From an uncultured Bacteroidales bacterium (GTDB lineage: Bacteria > Bacteroidota > Bacteroidia > Bacteroidales > UBA3824), in the NCBI GenBank assembly GCA_937877455.1, contig CALFIU010000104.1, forward strand, positions 1 through 19,145: DNA of 19,145 nucleotides, in the 5' to 3' direction. Numbering within the stretch: position 1 is the stretch's first letter; each line of letters opens with the position of its first letter. Both the position numbers and the translations under genes were made by a program. This document shows, in pieces, positions 7,041 to 15,044 of the stretch. A model generated the notes under the pieces. That model was not told the DNA's origin, made no database searches, and saw nothing but the letters and a program-made list of their open reading frames with translations.

Positions 7041-8945
7041 CTATTTGGCAATCTTAAAGAATTTAACTACACCTAACAACTTATTAGCCTGTTTAGAAAG
7101 ACCTTTTGCACCAGCCGCCATCTCGTTAGATATAGATGCAAATTGCTGCGTTGAAATATTGAAACGCTGAACAGCTGTATTAATTTGTTCGCTACCCGAA
7201 GCTTGCTCGTTGCACGATGCCGCAATTTCTTGAACAAGAATAGTAGAACGTTCTATTTCTGGTAACAATTTTTCAAACACATCATTGGTTTTTCCTGCCA
7301 CGTCAACACCTTCTTTACATACCTCATCAATTTCCTTGGCGGCTACGGCACAACGTTCAGCAAGTTTTCCAATGTCTGATGCCACAACGGCAAAACCTTT
7401 TCCATGTTCACCCGCACGTGCTGCCTCAACAGCGGCATTGAGCGCAAGGATATTGGTTTGGAAAGCAATATCATCGATAATAGAAATTTTGTCGGCAATT
7501 TCGTCCATTACTTCAATAGAACGCTCCGCTGCTTTTGAACAAACATGTATCATTTCAGCGTTGGAGTTGGTTATTTTTTCAGTTTCACGCGCATTATCAG
7601 AGTTTTGCTGAATAGAAGATGCCATTTCTTCTATTGAAGAACTAACTTCTTCTGCCGAAGCTGCTTGCTCATTGGCACTTATACTCATCTGTTGGCTTGC
7701 ATTGTTCATTTCGCTGCTCGATTTTGATATTTCATTAGCAGACACAGAAATAGATTTTACAATAATTGTAAGATTATCGCTCATACTTGCCATAGCATTG
7801 GTAAGTTTGCCAATTTCATCCTTATTTTCGGTGCGAGAAATTTTTGCCGTTAAATCGCCAGAAGAAAGTTTTGTTGCTTGTTCAATACCATGCAAGAGCG
7901 GCTCGTAAGTCTGTTTCAATATACTCTGGGCTATTCTAACACTTAAAAATCCTGCCAAAATAATACCTAAAATTATCAACCACCTCGATAAAGCCACCGT
8001 CCTATTTATACTTGATGCCGAATCGTTGGATATAGTTTTTATGCGACTGGTAAGTTCTTTATTCTGACTTTGCAATTGTTGTCCAATTATAGGAAGATTG
8101 GAAATTGTTTCGTTAAGTTTTTTAAAATCAATCATAAATTTTTGGGCAAGTACTAAATAGTTGGTACGCACATCAATAGCCGCTTGTACCTGCCCTGCCA
8201 CCTTACCTTCGGGAGAAATACGTTGTAATTCATTCATCACAGAATCAAGTGTTAGAATACTATTACGAAGTTTTATACTATCGTTTATAGCTTCATCCGA
8301 AACTGAATACTGCATAACATTTAATGCCCTTATTGCCAACATTCCTCTACGATGTGCCGATGTAGCCTCGCGAATATTACCATTTTGCATGTTTTTTTCT
8401 GCTGCAATATCTTGTTCGTCGCGTATTGTATTTAAAATCATTTCGTATTCTGCTCTCAACGAACGCATTTTATGCATAACCATACCTTTTTGTGCGCCAC
8501 CATTATTTGCAATGTCATACAACTCTCCAAGATTATTTAACGTAGAAAGACATTTTTCAAAAGTAACTTTCAATTCTTTATCAACATCAATATCCTTGAC
8601 AAGGTCGTTAAGTTTCTGAGCGTTACTTTTTGCCTGCGCAAATGACGCTTTTCCCCGCGACATAGATGCTGTATCGCCACGCAAAGCAAAAGTTTGAAAA
8701 TTTAATGCAGACTCTACCACCGATGCCTGCATATCGTATGCATACCCAAGCATCGGTATATGACCATCTGCAAAATTTGCGGTTTCTTTTTTTATACCAC
8801 CAAGCATAACAAATGGTAATATCGAAATAAGAACCATCAAAACTATCATAATTCCAAAACCGTGTAACAACTTATCTTTCAAAGACATAGTTTCAATACG
8901 GTTTTTTAATTTTTCTCTAAGTTTATCTATAAAATCAAACTTCAT
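7041..8945 (-). CDS. Methyl-accepting chemotaxis protein 1
   Basis: A 634-residue transmembrane chemoreceptor: N-terminal cytoplasmic stretch, TM1 about 27-49, a mostly helical periplasmic sensor of about 270 residues (50-320), TM2 about 321-341, HAMP about 343-398, then the long signalling coiled coil. The hairpin tip that contacts CheA/CheW is at about 490-522 (IAFQTNILALNAAVEAARAG). Methylation-type stretches are visible at NEQAASAEEVSSSIEEM (425-441) and EIAASCNEQASGSEQI (573-588). After the tip it reads SDIGKLAERC where relatives have AEVRKLAERS, so the usual EVR is lost. It ends VVKFFKIAK, directly after the coil, with no tether tail. The sensor's size and helicity suggest a helical bimodular or four-helix type; the ligand is unknown. 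A second ATG 19 codons in would align better with the other MCP starts. Probably transcribed from 8997-9028 and perhaps also with MCP 2. Confidence 0.94.
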   Translation of the reverse strand: MKFDFIDKLREKLKNRIETMSLKDKLLHGFGIMIVLMVLISILPFVMLGGIKKETANFADGHIPMLGYAYDMQASVVESALNFQTFALRGDTASMSRGKASFAQAKSNAQKLNDLVKDIDVDKELKVTFEKCLSTLNNLGELYDIANNGGAQKGMVMHKMRSLRAEYEMILNTIRDEQDIAAEKNMQNGNIREATSAHRRGMLAIRALNVMQYSVSDEAINDSIKLRNSILTLDSVMNELQRISPEGKVAGQVQAAIDVRTNYLVLAQKFMIDFKKLNETISNLPIIGQQLQSQNKELTSRIKTISNDSASSINRTVALSRWLIILGIILAGFLSVRIAQSILKQTYEPLLHGIEQATKLSSGDLTAKISRTENKDEIGKLTNAMASMSDNLTIIVKSISVSANEISKSSSEMNNASQQMSISANEQAASAEEVSSSIEEMASSIQQNSDNARETEKITNSNAEMIHVCSKAAERSIEVMDEIADKISIIDDIAFQTNILALNAAVEAARAGEHGKGFAVVASDIGKLAERCAVAAKEIDEVCKEGVDVAGKTNDVFEKLLPEIERSTILVQEIAASCNEQASGSEQINTAVQRFNISTQQFASISNEMAAGAKGLSKQANKLLGVVKFFKIAK

Positions 8946-8996
8946 TATACAAGTGTTTTATATATTTTTTAAGTGTAAATTACAATATTTAACTTG

Positions 8997-9028
8997 CAAA
9001 ATTGCTTACTTTTTTGTTACTATGCAAA
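8997..9028 (-). promoter_or_regulatory. Candidate promoter for MCP 1
   Basis: On the minus strand TTTG (9025-9028), a 20-nt spacer, then CAATTTTG (8997-9004), one mismatch to TAnnTTTG. It would give a leader of about 45 nt before the ATG at 8945. Confidence 0.5.
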
Positions 9029-9054
9029 AAAAGTTTGTTTATTGAACTAAAACA

Positions 9055-10929
9055 TCAACTTAATTTGAAATATTTCATAAGTTCAACTAATTTTTCTGCT
9101 TGAGAAGCAAGCATTTCTGAATTTGTAGCCATTTCCTCGGCTATTGATACAAATTGTTGGGTTGTCATGTTAAACCTCTGCACAGCCGTATTAATTTGCT
9201 CACTACCAGATGATTGTTCTCTACTTGATGCCGCAATCTCTTGTACCAAATGTACTATACGCTCTATTTCTGGTAAAACTTTTGAAAATACTTCTCCTGT
9301 TTGTTTTGCCAAACTTACACCATCACTACTAACCACATCTATTTCCTTGGCAGCAGTAGCACATTTTTCAGCAAGCTTTCTAACCTCAGCGGCTACAACG
9401 GCAAAACCTTTACCATGATCGCCTGCACGCGCTGCCTCTACTGCTGCATTGAGTGCAAGTATGTTGGTTTGGAATGCAATGTCGTCAATTATGGAAATTT
9501 TTTCTGCAATTTCTGACATTGCAGATACGGTTTTATTTGCAGCTTTGCTACAATCGGTTATAGTTTGTGATGCAGAAACAACTATCTGCTCGGTCTGCCC
9601 TGCGTTGTCTGAATTTTGCTGTATAGACGATGCCATCTCCTCTATTGCCGAACTTACTTCCTCTGCCGAAGATGCTTGTTCGTTTGCGCTTTGACTCATT
9701 TGATTGCTTGCCCTACTCATCTCGCCCGACGACAACGATATTTCACTCGCACTAACATTTATAGATTTAACCATATTGGTTAGGTTATCTTTCATGTCTG
9801 CCATAGCCATTGCAAGGTTGGCAAATTCGTCATTAGTTGCTTTTTCTGTACGAACAAAATCAACATCAAGATTTCCTCCTGCAAGTTTTTGCGTTGACGA
9901 TATTCCTAAACGTATACCACGAACAATAGAACCTATTTGACGTTGAACTACTATTGTTACCAATATCATTATAACAACAATAGAGATAAAACCGAAAATT
10001 CTTACACTACGAATTGTAGAGTTTACACTTGTAGCACTCTGTCCCGCCCATATTTCAACGTGAGTACACAACGCCATAGCTGCGCTATGCATTTCGTTGC
10101 CAACCTGTGGCAATGATGCAATAGTTTTAAGCGCAGATGCATTTTTATCGCTCAAATTTTGCTTACGTTGCACCAAATCCTTTTGTAACCTATTTATTTC
10201 AGCAAGTTCTGCCGACAATGCCGAACTACTAACTTGAAGTTTGCTAAGTTTCTCATTTGTTTCATCATATATTGCAACATATTTTAACCGTTGTTGCTCA
10301 TCGTTAAAAATCTCACGTGTATTGAGCAATCTATTAGCAAGCAAAATTGTAGTAATATATTCAACCCCAGTTGAATAACTTGACATATCTGTAATATTTT
10401 TTGTAACAACAGCATTTTTCTGTGCTTTTTTCATTTCACCAAGCAAATGTTGCAAACTATTTACATAAATATTTTGCACAGAATCAATTATTACAGTCTC
10501 TCTAAAAGTCTGTACACTAACAGCATCTATCTCATTAAACAATTTGCTAATTTCATCAAATAATACTTTAACTTGGTTATAACTTTCAACAACACCGACA
10601 GAAATATTTTTATCGCTGTTTATCAATTCGGTAAGTGTATTCATATTTTCTGTTGCCGATTGATAACTTTCCATACCAACTTCGCGGTTAGCAATATCAC
10701 CATTTAAAGAAAAAAGCCTAAAAGCATTCATAGTTTCTGTCATGTCAGACTGCACGTTGTTGGCTGCTTGCAACATAGGAATATACAAAGTAGCAATATT
10801 TTGTGTTTTTTCATTAATAGGTCCAAGACGTAACAATGGAATCAATGCCAACAAAATCAACGGCCAAATAGCAATTGAAAAACAAATTCCGAGCTTTGTT
10901 CTTATACTCAAATCTTTATAAGATGCCAT
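9055..10929 (-). CDS. Methyl-accepting chemotaxis protein 2
   Basis: A 624-residue receptor with the same plan as MCP 1: TM1 about 13-35, helical periplasmic sensor about 36-309, TM2 about 310-329, HAMP about 332-385, signalling coil to the end. The tip is at about 480-511 (IAFQTNILALNAAVEAARAG, then DHGKGFAVVAAEVRKLAE, i.e. with the standard EVR). Methylation-type stretches are NEQASSAEEVSSAIEEM (416-432) and EIAASSREQSSGSEQI (564-579). The C-terminus is LMKYFKLS with no tail, as in MCP 1, and the two share long blocks of the signalling domain, so they look like a diverged tandem duplication. Their sensors differ much more, apart from a common SLPxxG-like stretch near the end of the domain (272-277 here), so they probably bind different ligands. 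No terminator is visible between it and MCP 1, 109 bp downstream. Confidence 0.94.
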   Translation of the reverse strand: MASYKDLSIRTKLGICFSIAIWPLILLALIPLLRLGPINEKTQNIATLYIPMLQAANNVQSDMTETMNAFRLFSLNGDIANREVGMESYQSATENMNTLTELINSDKNISVGVVESYNQVKVLFDEISKLFNEIDAVSVQTFRETVIIDSVQNIYVNSLQHLLGEMKKAQKNAVVTKNITDMSSYSTGVEYITTILLANRLLNTREIFNDEQQRLKYVAIYDETNEKLSKLQVSSSALSAELAEINRLQKDLVQRKQNLSDKNASALKTIASLPQVGNEMHSAAMALCTHVEIWAGQSATSVNSTIRSVRIFGFISIVVIMILVTIVVQRQIGSIVRGIRLGISSTQKLAGGNLDVDFVRTEKATNDEFANLAMAMADMKDNLTNMVKSINVSASEISLSSGEMSRASNQMSQSANEQASSAEEVSSAIEEMASSIQQNSDNAGQTEQIVVSASQTITDCSKAANKTVSAMSEIAEKISIIDDIAFQTNILALNAAVEAARAGDHGKGFAVVAAEVRKLAEKCATAAKEIDVVSSDGVSLAKQTGEVFSKVLPEIERIVHLVQEIAASSREQSSGSEQINTAVQRFNMTTQQFVSIAEEMATNSEMLASQAEKLVELMKYFKLS

Positions 10930-11070
10930 AGTTTTTTTATTTTAATCAACATTAAACACTGCAAAAAAAAAGCCGAAAATCAATATAAAATCATTTTTTA
11001 AAGAAAAAATTACACAAAAAAAATCGAGTTTTTTTTATCAAGAAAAATTATTGCTATTAGAATGATAAAA

Positions 11071-11110
11071 CCTCGTACATCAACATTGCGATTGCATTTA
11101 ACATACGAGG
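11071..11110 (-). terminator. Possible terminator after the SGNH esterase
   Basis: cctcgta (11071-11077) and tacgagg (11104-11110) form a 7-bp GC-containing stem with a 26-nt loop, followed on the minus strand by TTTTAT. The long loop makes it weaker than the other terminators in the window. Confidence 0.45.
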
Positions 11111-11130
11111 CTTATTTAAATACTCAAAAT

Positions 11131-12570
11131 TTACTTTACATCATCCCAATTATCTGTTCTAAACGGATAAGCGGGAATCATACCACCACCATACAACGTT
11201 CCATGTGCAAAATCTTTGAAACAATATCTCACGGCAACAGGTTTTTCCACTTTTTGGCTCGAAACCACCACATGATTGGTTTGCCAACGTAGCCATACAT
11301 TGTCGGCTGGATAAAAAACTTTGTCTTCTCCTGCCACCTCAAAACCTTCTATCATATAATTGCTACAAATACCCATTTGTAGATTTTCAAAACCAACAAA
11401 TGCTTCTTTTCCTTCAATGATAATTTCTTTATATACTGGTCCTGATGCTACAAACATTTCTTTTCCATAAGTTTTGTTAAGTGCCATTGCTGCAAGACGT
11501 TGACCTACAGGCTTTTTGTTACAAGGATGAATATTATACAATTCTTGTGGTAACGCTAAATCGGAAGTTGTTACAAGCCCAGAATTTTTTACTTCGTTGG
11601 CAACTTTAAATTGTACTTCTCGCAAAAATGGAGCATCTCCCGAACCATAATTATAAGGCGCAATTTCTACCATATAAAATGGTATGTCGCCAAGTGCAAT
11701 GTCGTTGCGCCAAAGTTGTATCATATCTTTGAGACGTTGGTAATATGTTTTATGTTTACCTACATTTGAACAGCCTTGATACCAAATAATTCCCTTATAA
11801 GTAAAGTTATGTATTGGCCAAAACATTGCATTGTATGGTAAAAGTACTTTTTCGTATTCCCATTTTACATTTTCAATATCTTCCTTTTTGGTACTAACAT
11901 CATGTTTTTCAAGTAGTTCCTTATTCATCCAACTTTCTACAAGTGTTCCGCCGTATGCGGCACTTACTATACCAACAGGGCAACCTAAAGCATGACTCAA
12001 AGCCTTGGCATAATGCCACGCCACTGCCGAATATTCTGTTGCTGTATTGGCACTGGGTATTGTCCAAACCGCATTAACATCCTCCTCAAGATTGTAAGAA
12101 TGTTTTGATGGAACAGTAAAAAACCTTATGCGATTGGATTCGTTATCAGAAAACATTATTTCTTCAACACCATCTTTTATATTGCAACCGGGAAAACCTT
12201 TTAATGGCATTTGCATGTTTGACTGCCCCGAAGCAAGCCACACCTCCCCTATTAAAATTCCAGTAAGGGTTATTTCTTTTTTGTCGCTCACATCGGTAAA
12301 GGTTATTGTTTGTGGTTCAAAGGTATAACTGCCAGTTGGAATTTGAGCTAAAAACTTTCCATGCTTATCGGTTTGCACTGATATTGTGTCGCTACGCCAC
12401 GAAACCGTTATCTCTACTTTTGCATTTTTCGATGCGCTGCCCCATACTCTAACATCTGTGTTTTGTTGCAAAACCATATTAGAACCTATGATGTTTGGCA
12501 ACTTAACCTCGGTTTTTGCTGTAATAGATAAGCCTAAAAATAAGGCTGTCAACAATTTAGTAAATTTCAT
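11131..12570 (-). CDS. Sialate O-acetylesterase-type SGNH esterase (PF03629 family)
   Basis: A 479-residue secreted esterase of the family that removes O-acetyl groups from sialic acids or, in plant-degrading Bacteroidota, from xylan and other polysaccharides. It has a signal peptide (MKFTKLLTALFLGLSITAKT), an N-terminal beta-sandwich (about 22-105, with LPNIIGSNMVLQQ), then the SGNH domain. Blocks: GEVWLASGQSNMQMPL with nucleophile Ser117; GGT (208-210); IIWYQGCSNVG (261-271), where relatives have GES; and YNIHPCNKKPVGQRLA with His348. The family's catalytic pair is usually within DIHP; here the Asp position is Asn346. Both changes could reduce or alter activity, though the Ser and His are intact. 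The C-terminus ends with the family's PFRTDNW block, so length is complete. It lies between MCP 2 and MCP 3 on the same strand, after the MCP 3 terminator. Substrate cannot be told from sequence. Confidence 0.9.
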   Translation of the reverse strand: MKFTKLLTALFLGLSITAKTEVKLPNIIGSNMVLQQNTDVRVWGSASKNAKVEITVSWRSDTISVQTDKHGKFLAQIPTGSYTFEPQTITFTDVSDKKEITLTGILIGEVWLASGQSNMQMPLKGFPGCNIKDGVEEIMFSDNESNRIRFFTVPSKHSYNLEEDVNAVWTIPSANTATEYSAVAWHYAKALSHALGCPVGIVSAAYGGTLVESWMNKELLEKHDVSTKKEDIENVKWEYEKVLLPYNAMFWPIHNFTYKGIIWYQGCSNVGKHKTYYQRLKDMIQLWRNDIALGDIPFYMVEIAPYNYGSGDAPFLREVQFKVANEVKNSGLVTTSDLALPQELYNIHPCNKKPVGQRLAAMALNKTYGKEMFVASGPVYKEIIIEGKEAFVGFENLQMGICSNYMIEGFEVAGEDKVFYPADNVWLRWQTNHVVVSSQKVEKPVAVRYCFKDFAHGTLYGGGMIPAYPFRTDNWDDVK

Positions 12571-12686
12571 CTGTTTTGTGTGTTAAAAAAAATTTAGGGC
12601 TAAAATAACTTTTTTTATTTACAAAAAAAAGATAACTTTAATTATTGGTTTAAAAATACAACTTAAAATGTCAACCTTATAAAAAA

Positions 12687-12718
12687 AATTAGGGCTGCTA
12701 CAATTAACAGCCCTAATT
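12687..12718 (-). terminator. Terminator after MCP 3
   Basis: A perfect 11-bp stem (aattagggctg / cagccctaatt) with a 10-nt loop is followed on the minus strand by an eight-T run (the A run at 12681-12688). It lies 21 nt past the MCP 3 stop, so the esterase downstream needs its own promoter; none matching both boxes was found. Confidence 0.9.
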
Positions 12719-12739
12719 ATATCTCTCTAAAAAATTTAG

Positions 12740-14737
12740 TTAAAACTTCTCAAAATCAGAATCCTTTCCAGAATCCGAAAGTTCTATTTTAGCACCTCCA
12801 GAAGTTACAACGCTATTGTTGCGTTTTGGCTTAGCATCGCTAATTGGATTGTTTTTGGGCGAAATAGGTCGTGTTTGAGGAGCATTTTTAACCGAAATAT
12901 TTTCTGTTTTAGCATTATTGTCAATAGTAAAATAAGCAACAGTTTGTTTAAGTGTTTCGCTCTCTTGGGCGAGGTTTTGACTCGACGATGCGAGTTGTTC
13001 TGCTGATGCAGCATACTCTTGTGTAATTTCGTTAAGTTGCTGTACAGCATTGTTAATCTGGTCTATTCCAGAAGTTTGTTCATTGCTTGCATCTGCAATT
13101 TCTCTAACAAGGTCGGCTGTTTTTTGAATATCAGGAAGAATATTTTTAAGTAATTCTCCAGCATTTTCTGAAATCAAAACACCTTCTTTACTAACTTTAT
13201 CAATTTCGGATGCTGCCACAGCACTGCGTTCGGCAAGTTTTCTTACTTCTGCTGCCACAACTGCAAATCCTTTTCCATGCTCTCCAGCACGAGCCGCTTC
13301 AACAGCAGCGTTAAGTGCAAGAATATTGGTTTGAAATGCTATTTCGTCGATTATAGAAATTTTTGCAGCAATGTCTTTCATCGCCGCCACAGATTGTAAA
13401 CTTGCATTGCTACCCTCGCGAATACTATCTAACGCTTTTTGAGCAATTTTTTCGGTCTGACGTGCATTCTCATTGTTTTGATTTATTGATGCACTCATCT
13501 GCTCAACCGATGCCGAAACTTGTTCTGCCGATGCCGCTTGTTTCCCCGCTCCAAGACTCATCATCTGCGAAGCATGCGACATATCACTACTGCTTTGATA
13601 GATATTGTCGGCACCTGTTATTATGTTTCCAACAACTTGTTTAAGATTTTGGTTCATAACATTAAGGTTGTCTGCCATCTCGCTAAACTCGTCTTTGGTA
13701 TTTATTGATACAGTGTGAGTTAAATCTCCATTTGTAATTCTATTGATACCAACAACTGCCTTTTTAATAGGCTCGGTAGTGCTACGTGTCATCTTTATAA
13801 TAAGCACTACACTAATTCCTACCGACAATATTAAAAGTATTATCATCAAGCTTTGACTGCCCGACATTCCATCTATTAAAGAATTAATTATCTTACCAGC
13901 ACTACGAGTATGTTTATCAGCAAGTTCGCGTTCCTTTTGCAACACCACTTCACTAATTCTGTCGGTTTCCTTGTTTTTTTCGGCAATTTGAGCCATCAAA
14001 CCATAATATTTTTTGGTTTGTTCAGAATAAGACTGCATTGCACCAAACATCTCTTTCATAGTTTCAGTCATACCTATTTCTGGTGCAAATTTTGAAATTT
14101 GACCAAACAACGATGCGGTATTATCCATAACCTCTTTTATGTGCTGTTGATCATTGAGCGTTCCCTTAGAAACATCCACAACATGCAAAAGGTCGGAAAT
14201 TACCTTTACTCTTTTGGCTGCAAGTTGCGGATTGGTTCTATCAGCATGCGAAATGGCTGCATTTTGAAGTTTTTCTATATTTGGAAAAAAATATTTATTT
14301 TTTATATCGTCCATCTCGCTGTGAGTGCGTACTGCAACAGCACCAAGCTCTATACTCTCATGAGTTAACACTTGAAATTGCTTTGTCATTTCTACAAGAC
14401 TATCAACCTTAGCCTTGTCATAAACCGTTACTTTTTGGAGCATCTCATCAAAACATTTATGTGTTTCTTTAAGATAATTTATAGCAGAATTACGCCTTAC
14501 TTCATCGTGATTAATTTTATAAACCTGTATTTCTGTTAACCCCAAAAGAGTATTTTGATATGCAAGATTGCTCAAATCTTTAATAGGAAGTTCACGATGA
14601 TAAAAATTGCTTACATAAGTTTTTGACGAGCGCATAATTAAAACACCCGTTACAATAGCGAATCCTGTTACAGCCAACACTATACCAAATTGTAACGCTA
14701 TTTTTCTACTTACCGAACGTTTTTTTTTCTCAATCAT
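12740..14737 (-). CDS. Methyl-accepting chemotaxis protein 3, with tether tail
   Basis: A 665-residue receptor counted from the ATG at 14737 (MIEKKKRSVSRK); an in-frame TTG 11 codons upstream is rejected because a near-perfect -7 box and an ordinary ATG fit better. TM1 about 13-35, periplasmic sensor about 36-294 (helical, rich in Lys/Glu), TM2 about 295-316, HAMP about 317-371, signalling coil with the tip at about 463-495 (standard AAEVRKLAERS). After the coil ends at VAYFTI (about 601-606) comes a low-complexity, Pro/Asn/Lys-rich linker of about 50 residues, then GGAKIELSDSG and the terminal DSDFEKF. DFEKF fits the aromatic-x-x-aromatic pentapeptide that tethers CheR/CheB in other bacteria. 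Tail and signalling domain closely match MCP 4, so the two are paralogues. Ligand unknown. Confidence 0.94.
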   Translation of the reverse strand: MIEKKKRSVSRKIALQFGIVLAVTGFAIVTGVLIMRSSKTYVSNFYHRELPIKDLSNLAYQNTLLGLTEIQVYKINHDEVRRNSAINYLKETHKCFDEMLQKVTVYDKAKVDSLVEMTKQFQVLTHESIELGAVAVRTHSEMDDIKNKYFFPNIEKLQNAAISHADRTNPQLAAKRVKVISDLLHVVDVSKGTLNDQQHIKEVMDNTASLFGQISKFAPEIGMTETMKEMFGAMQSYSEQTKKYYGLMAQIAEKNKETDRISEVVLQKERELADKHTRSAGKIINSLIDGMSGSQSLMIILLILSVGISVVLIIKMTRSTTEPIKKAVVGINRITNGDLTHTVSINTKDEFSEMADNLNVMNQNLKQVVGNIITGADNIYQSSSDMSHASQMMSLGAGKQAASAEQVSASVEQMSASINQNNENARQTEKIAQKALDSIREGSNASLQSVAAMKDIAAKISIIDEIAFQTNILALNAAVEAARAGEHGKGFAVVAAEVRKLAERSAVAASEIDKVSKEGVLISENAGELLKNILPDIQKTADLVREIADASNEQTSGIDQINNAVQQLNEITQEYAASAEQLASSSQNLAQESETLKQTVAYFTIDNNAKTENISVKNAPQTRPISPKNNPISDAKPKRNNSVVTSGGAKIELSDSGKDSDFEKF

Positions 14738-14802
14738 AATTTTTATATAAAAATTAATATATTTTTTCAATCAATATTCTTTTACAACAAAACATCGCAT
14801 TG

Positions 14803-14810
14803 CAAAATTA
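14803..14810 (-). promoter_or_regulatory. -7 element for MCP 3
   Basis: TAATTTTG on the minus strand exactly matches TAnnTTTG and lies 66 nt before the ATG at 14737. No exact TTTG box is found 19-21 nt upstream; the nearest candidate is a TATTTATTG stretch. Confidence 0.5.
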
Positions 14811-14832
14811 CATATTTTTTTATTTCAATAAA

Positions 14833-14862
14833 TAGCCCCACAAGAAAATTTTTGCAGGGCTA
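14833..14862 (-). terminator. Second hairpin downstream of MCP 4
   Basis: On the minus strand TAGCCCTGCAA pairs with TTGTGGGGCTA (11 pairs, two of them G-T), with an 8-nt loop, followed by TTTATT. It ends upstream of the MCP 3 -7 box, so it would be outside the MCP 3 transcript and may act as a back-up terminator. Its AGCCCTG core resembles the MCP 3 terminator stem. Confidence 0.45.
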
Positions 14863-14973
14863 ATAATTATGAAAACACTTTAAAACCTTTTCGTTTTCTT
14901 GACATTTTAATAAATACAAATACCTTGCAATTTTTGAGAAAATAGCATTTTTTTTGCGATGTTTTTTTATAAA

Positions 14974-15017
14974 AAAACTGTCTAAAAAAGTAACTCAAAA
15001 CTTTTTTAGACAGTTTT
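14974..15017 (-). terminator. Terminator after MCP 4
   Basis: A perfect 17-bp stem (left arm aaaactgtctaaaaaag, right arm its reverse complement) with a 10-nt loop is followed on the minus strand by a T run. It lies 28 nt beyond the MCP 4 stop codon. Confidence 0.9.
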
Positions 15018-15044
15018 GTAATAATTTTTTTAGTTATCTATCAA

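Larger units (their letters stand above)
14738..15044. other. Intergenic region between MCP 4 and MCP 3
   Basis: This 307-bp AT-rich gap holds, in minus-strand order, the MCP 4 terminator (15017-14974), a second hairpin (14862-14833) and the MCP 3 -7 box (14810-14803). No ORF was seen in it. Confidence 0.8.

Noticed and set aside
14738..14770. TTG start for MCP 3, 11 codons upstream of the ATG
   Set aside because: The ATG at 14737 gives the usual short basic N-terminus before TM1; the TTG lies in AT-rich leader sequence downstream of the -7 box.
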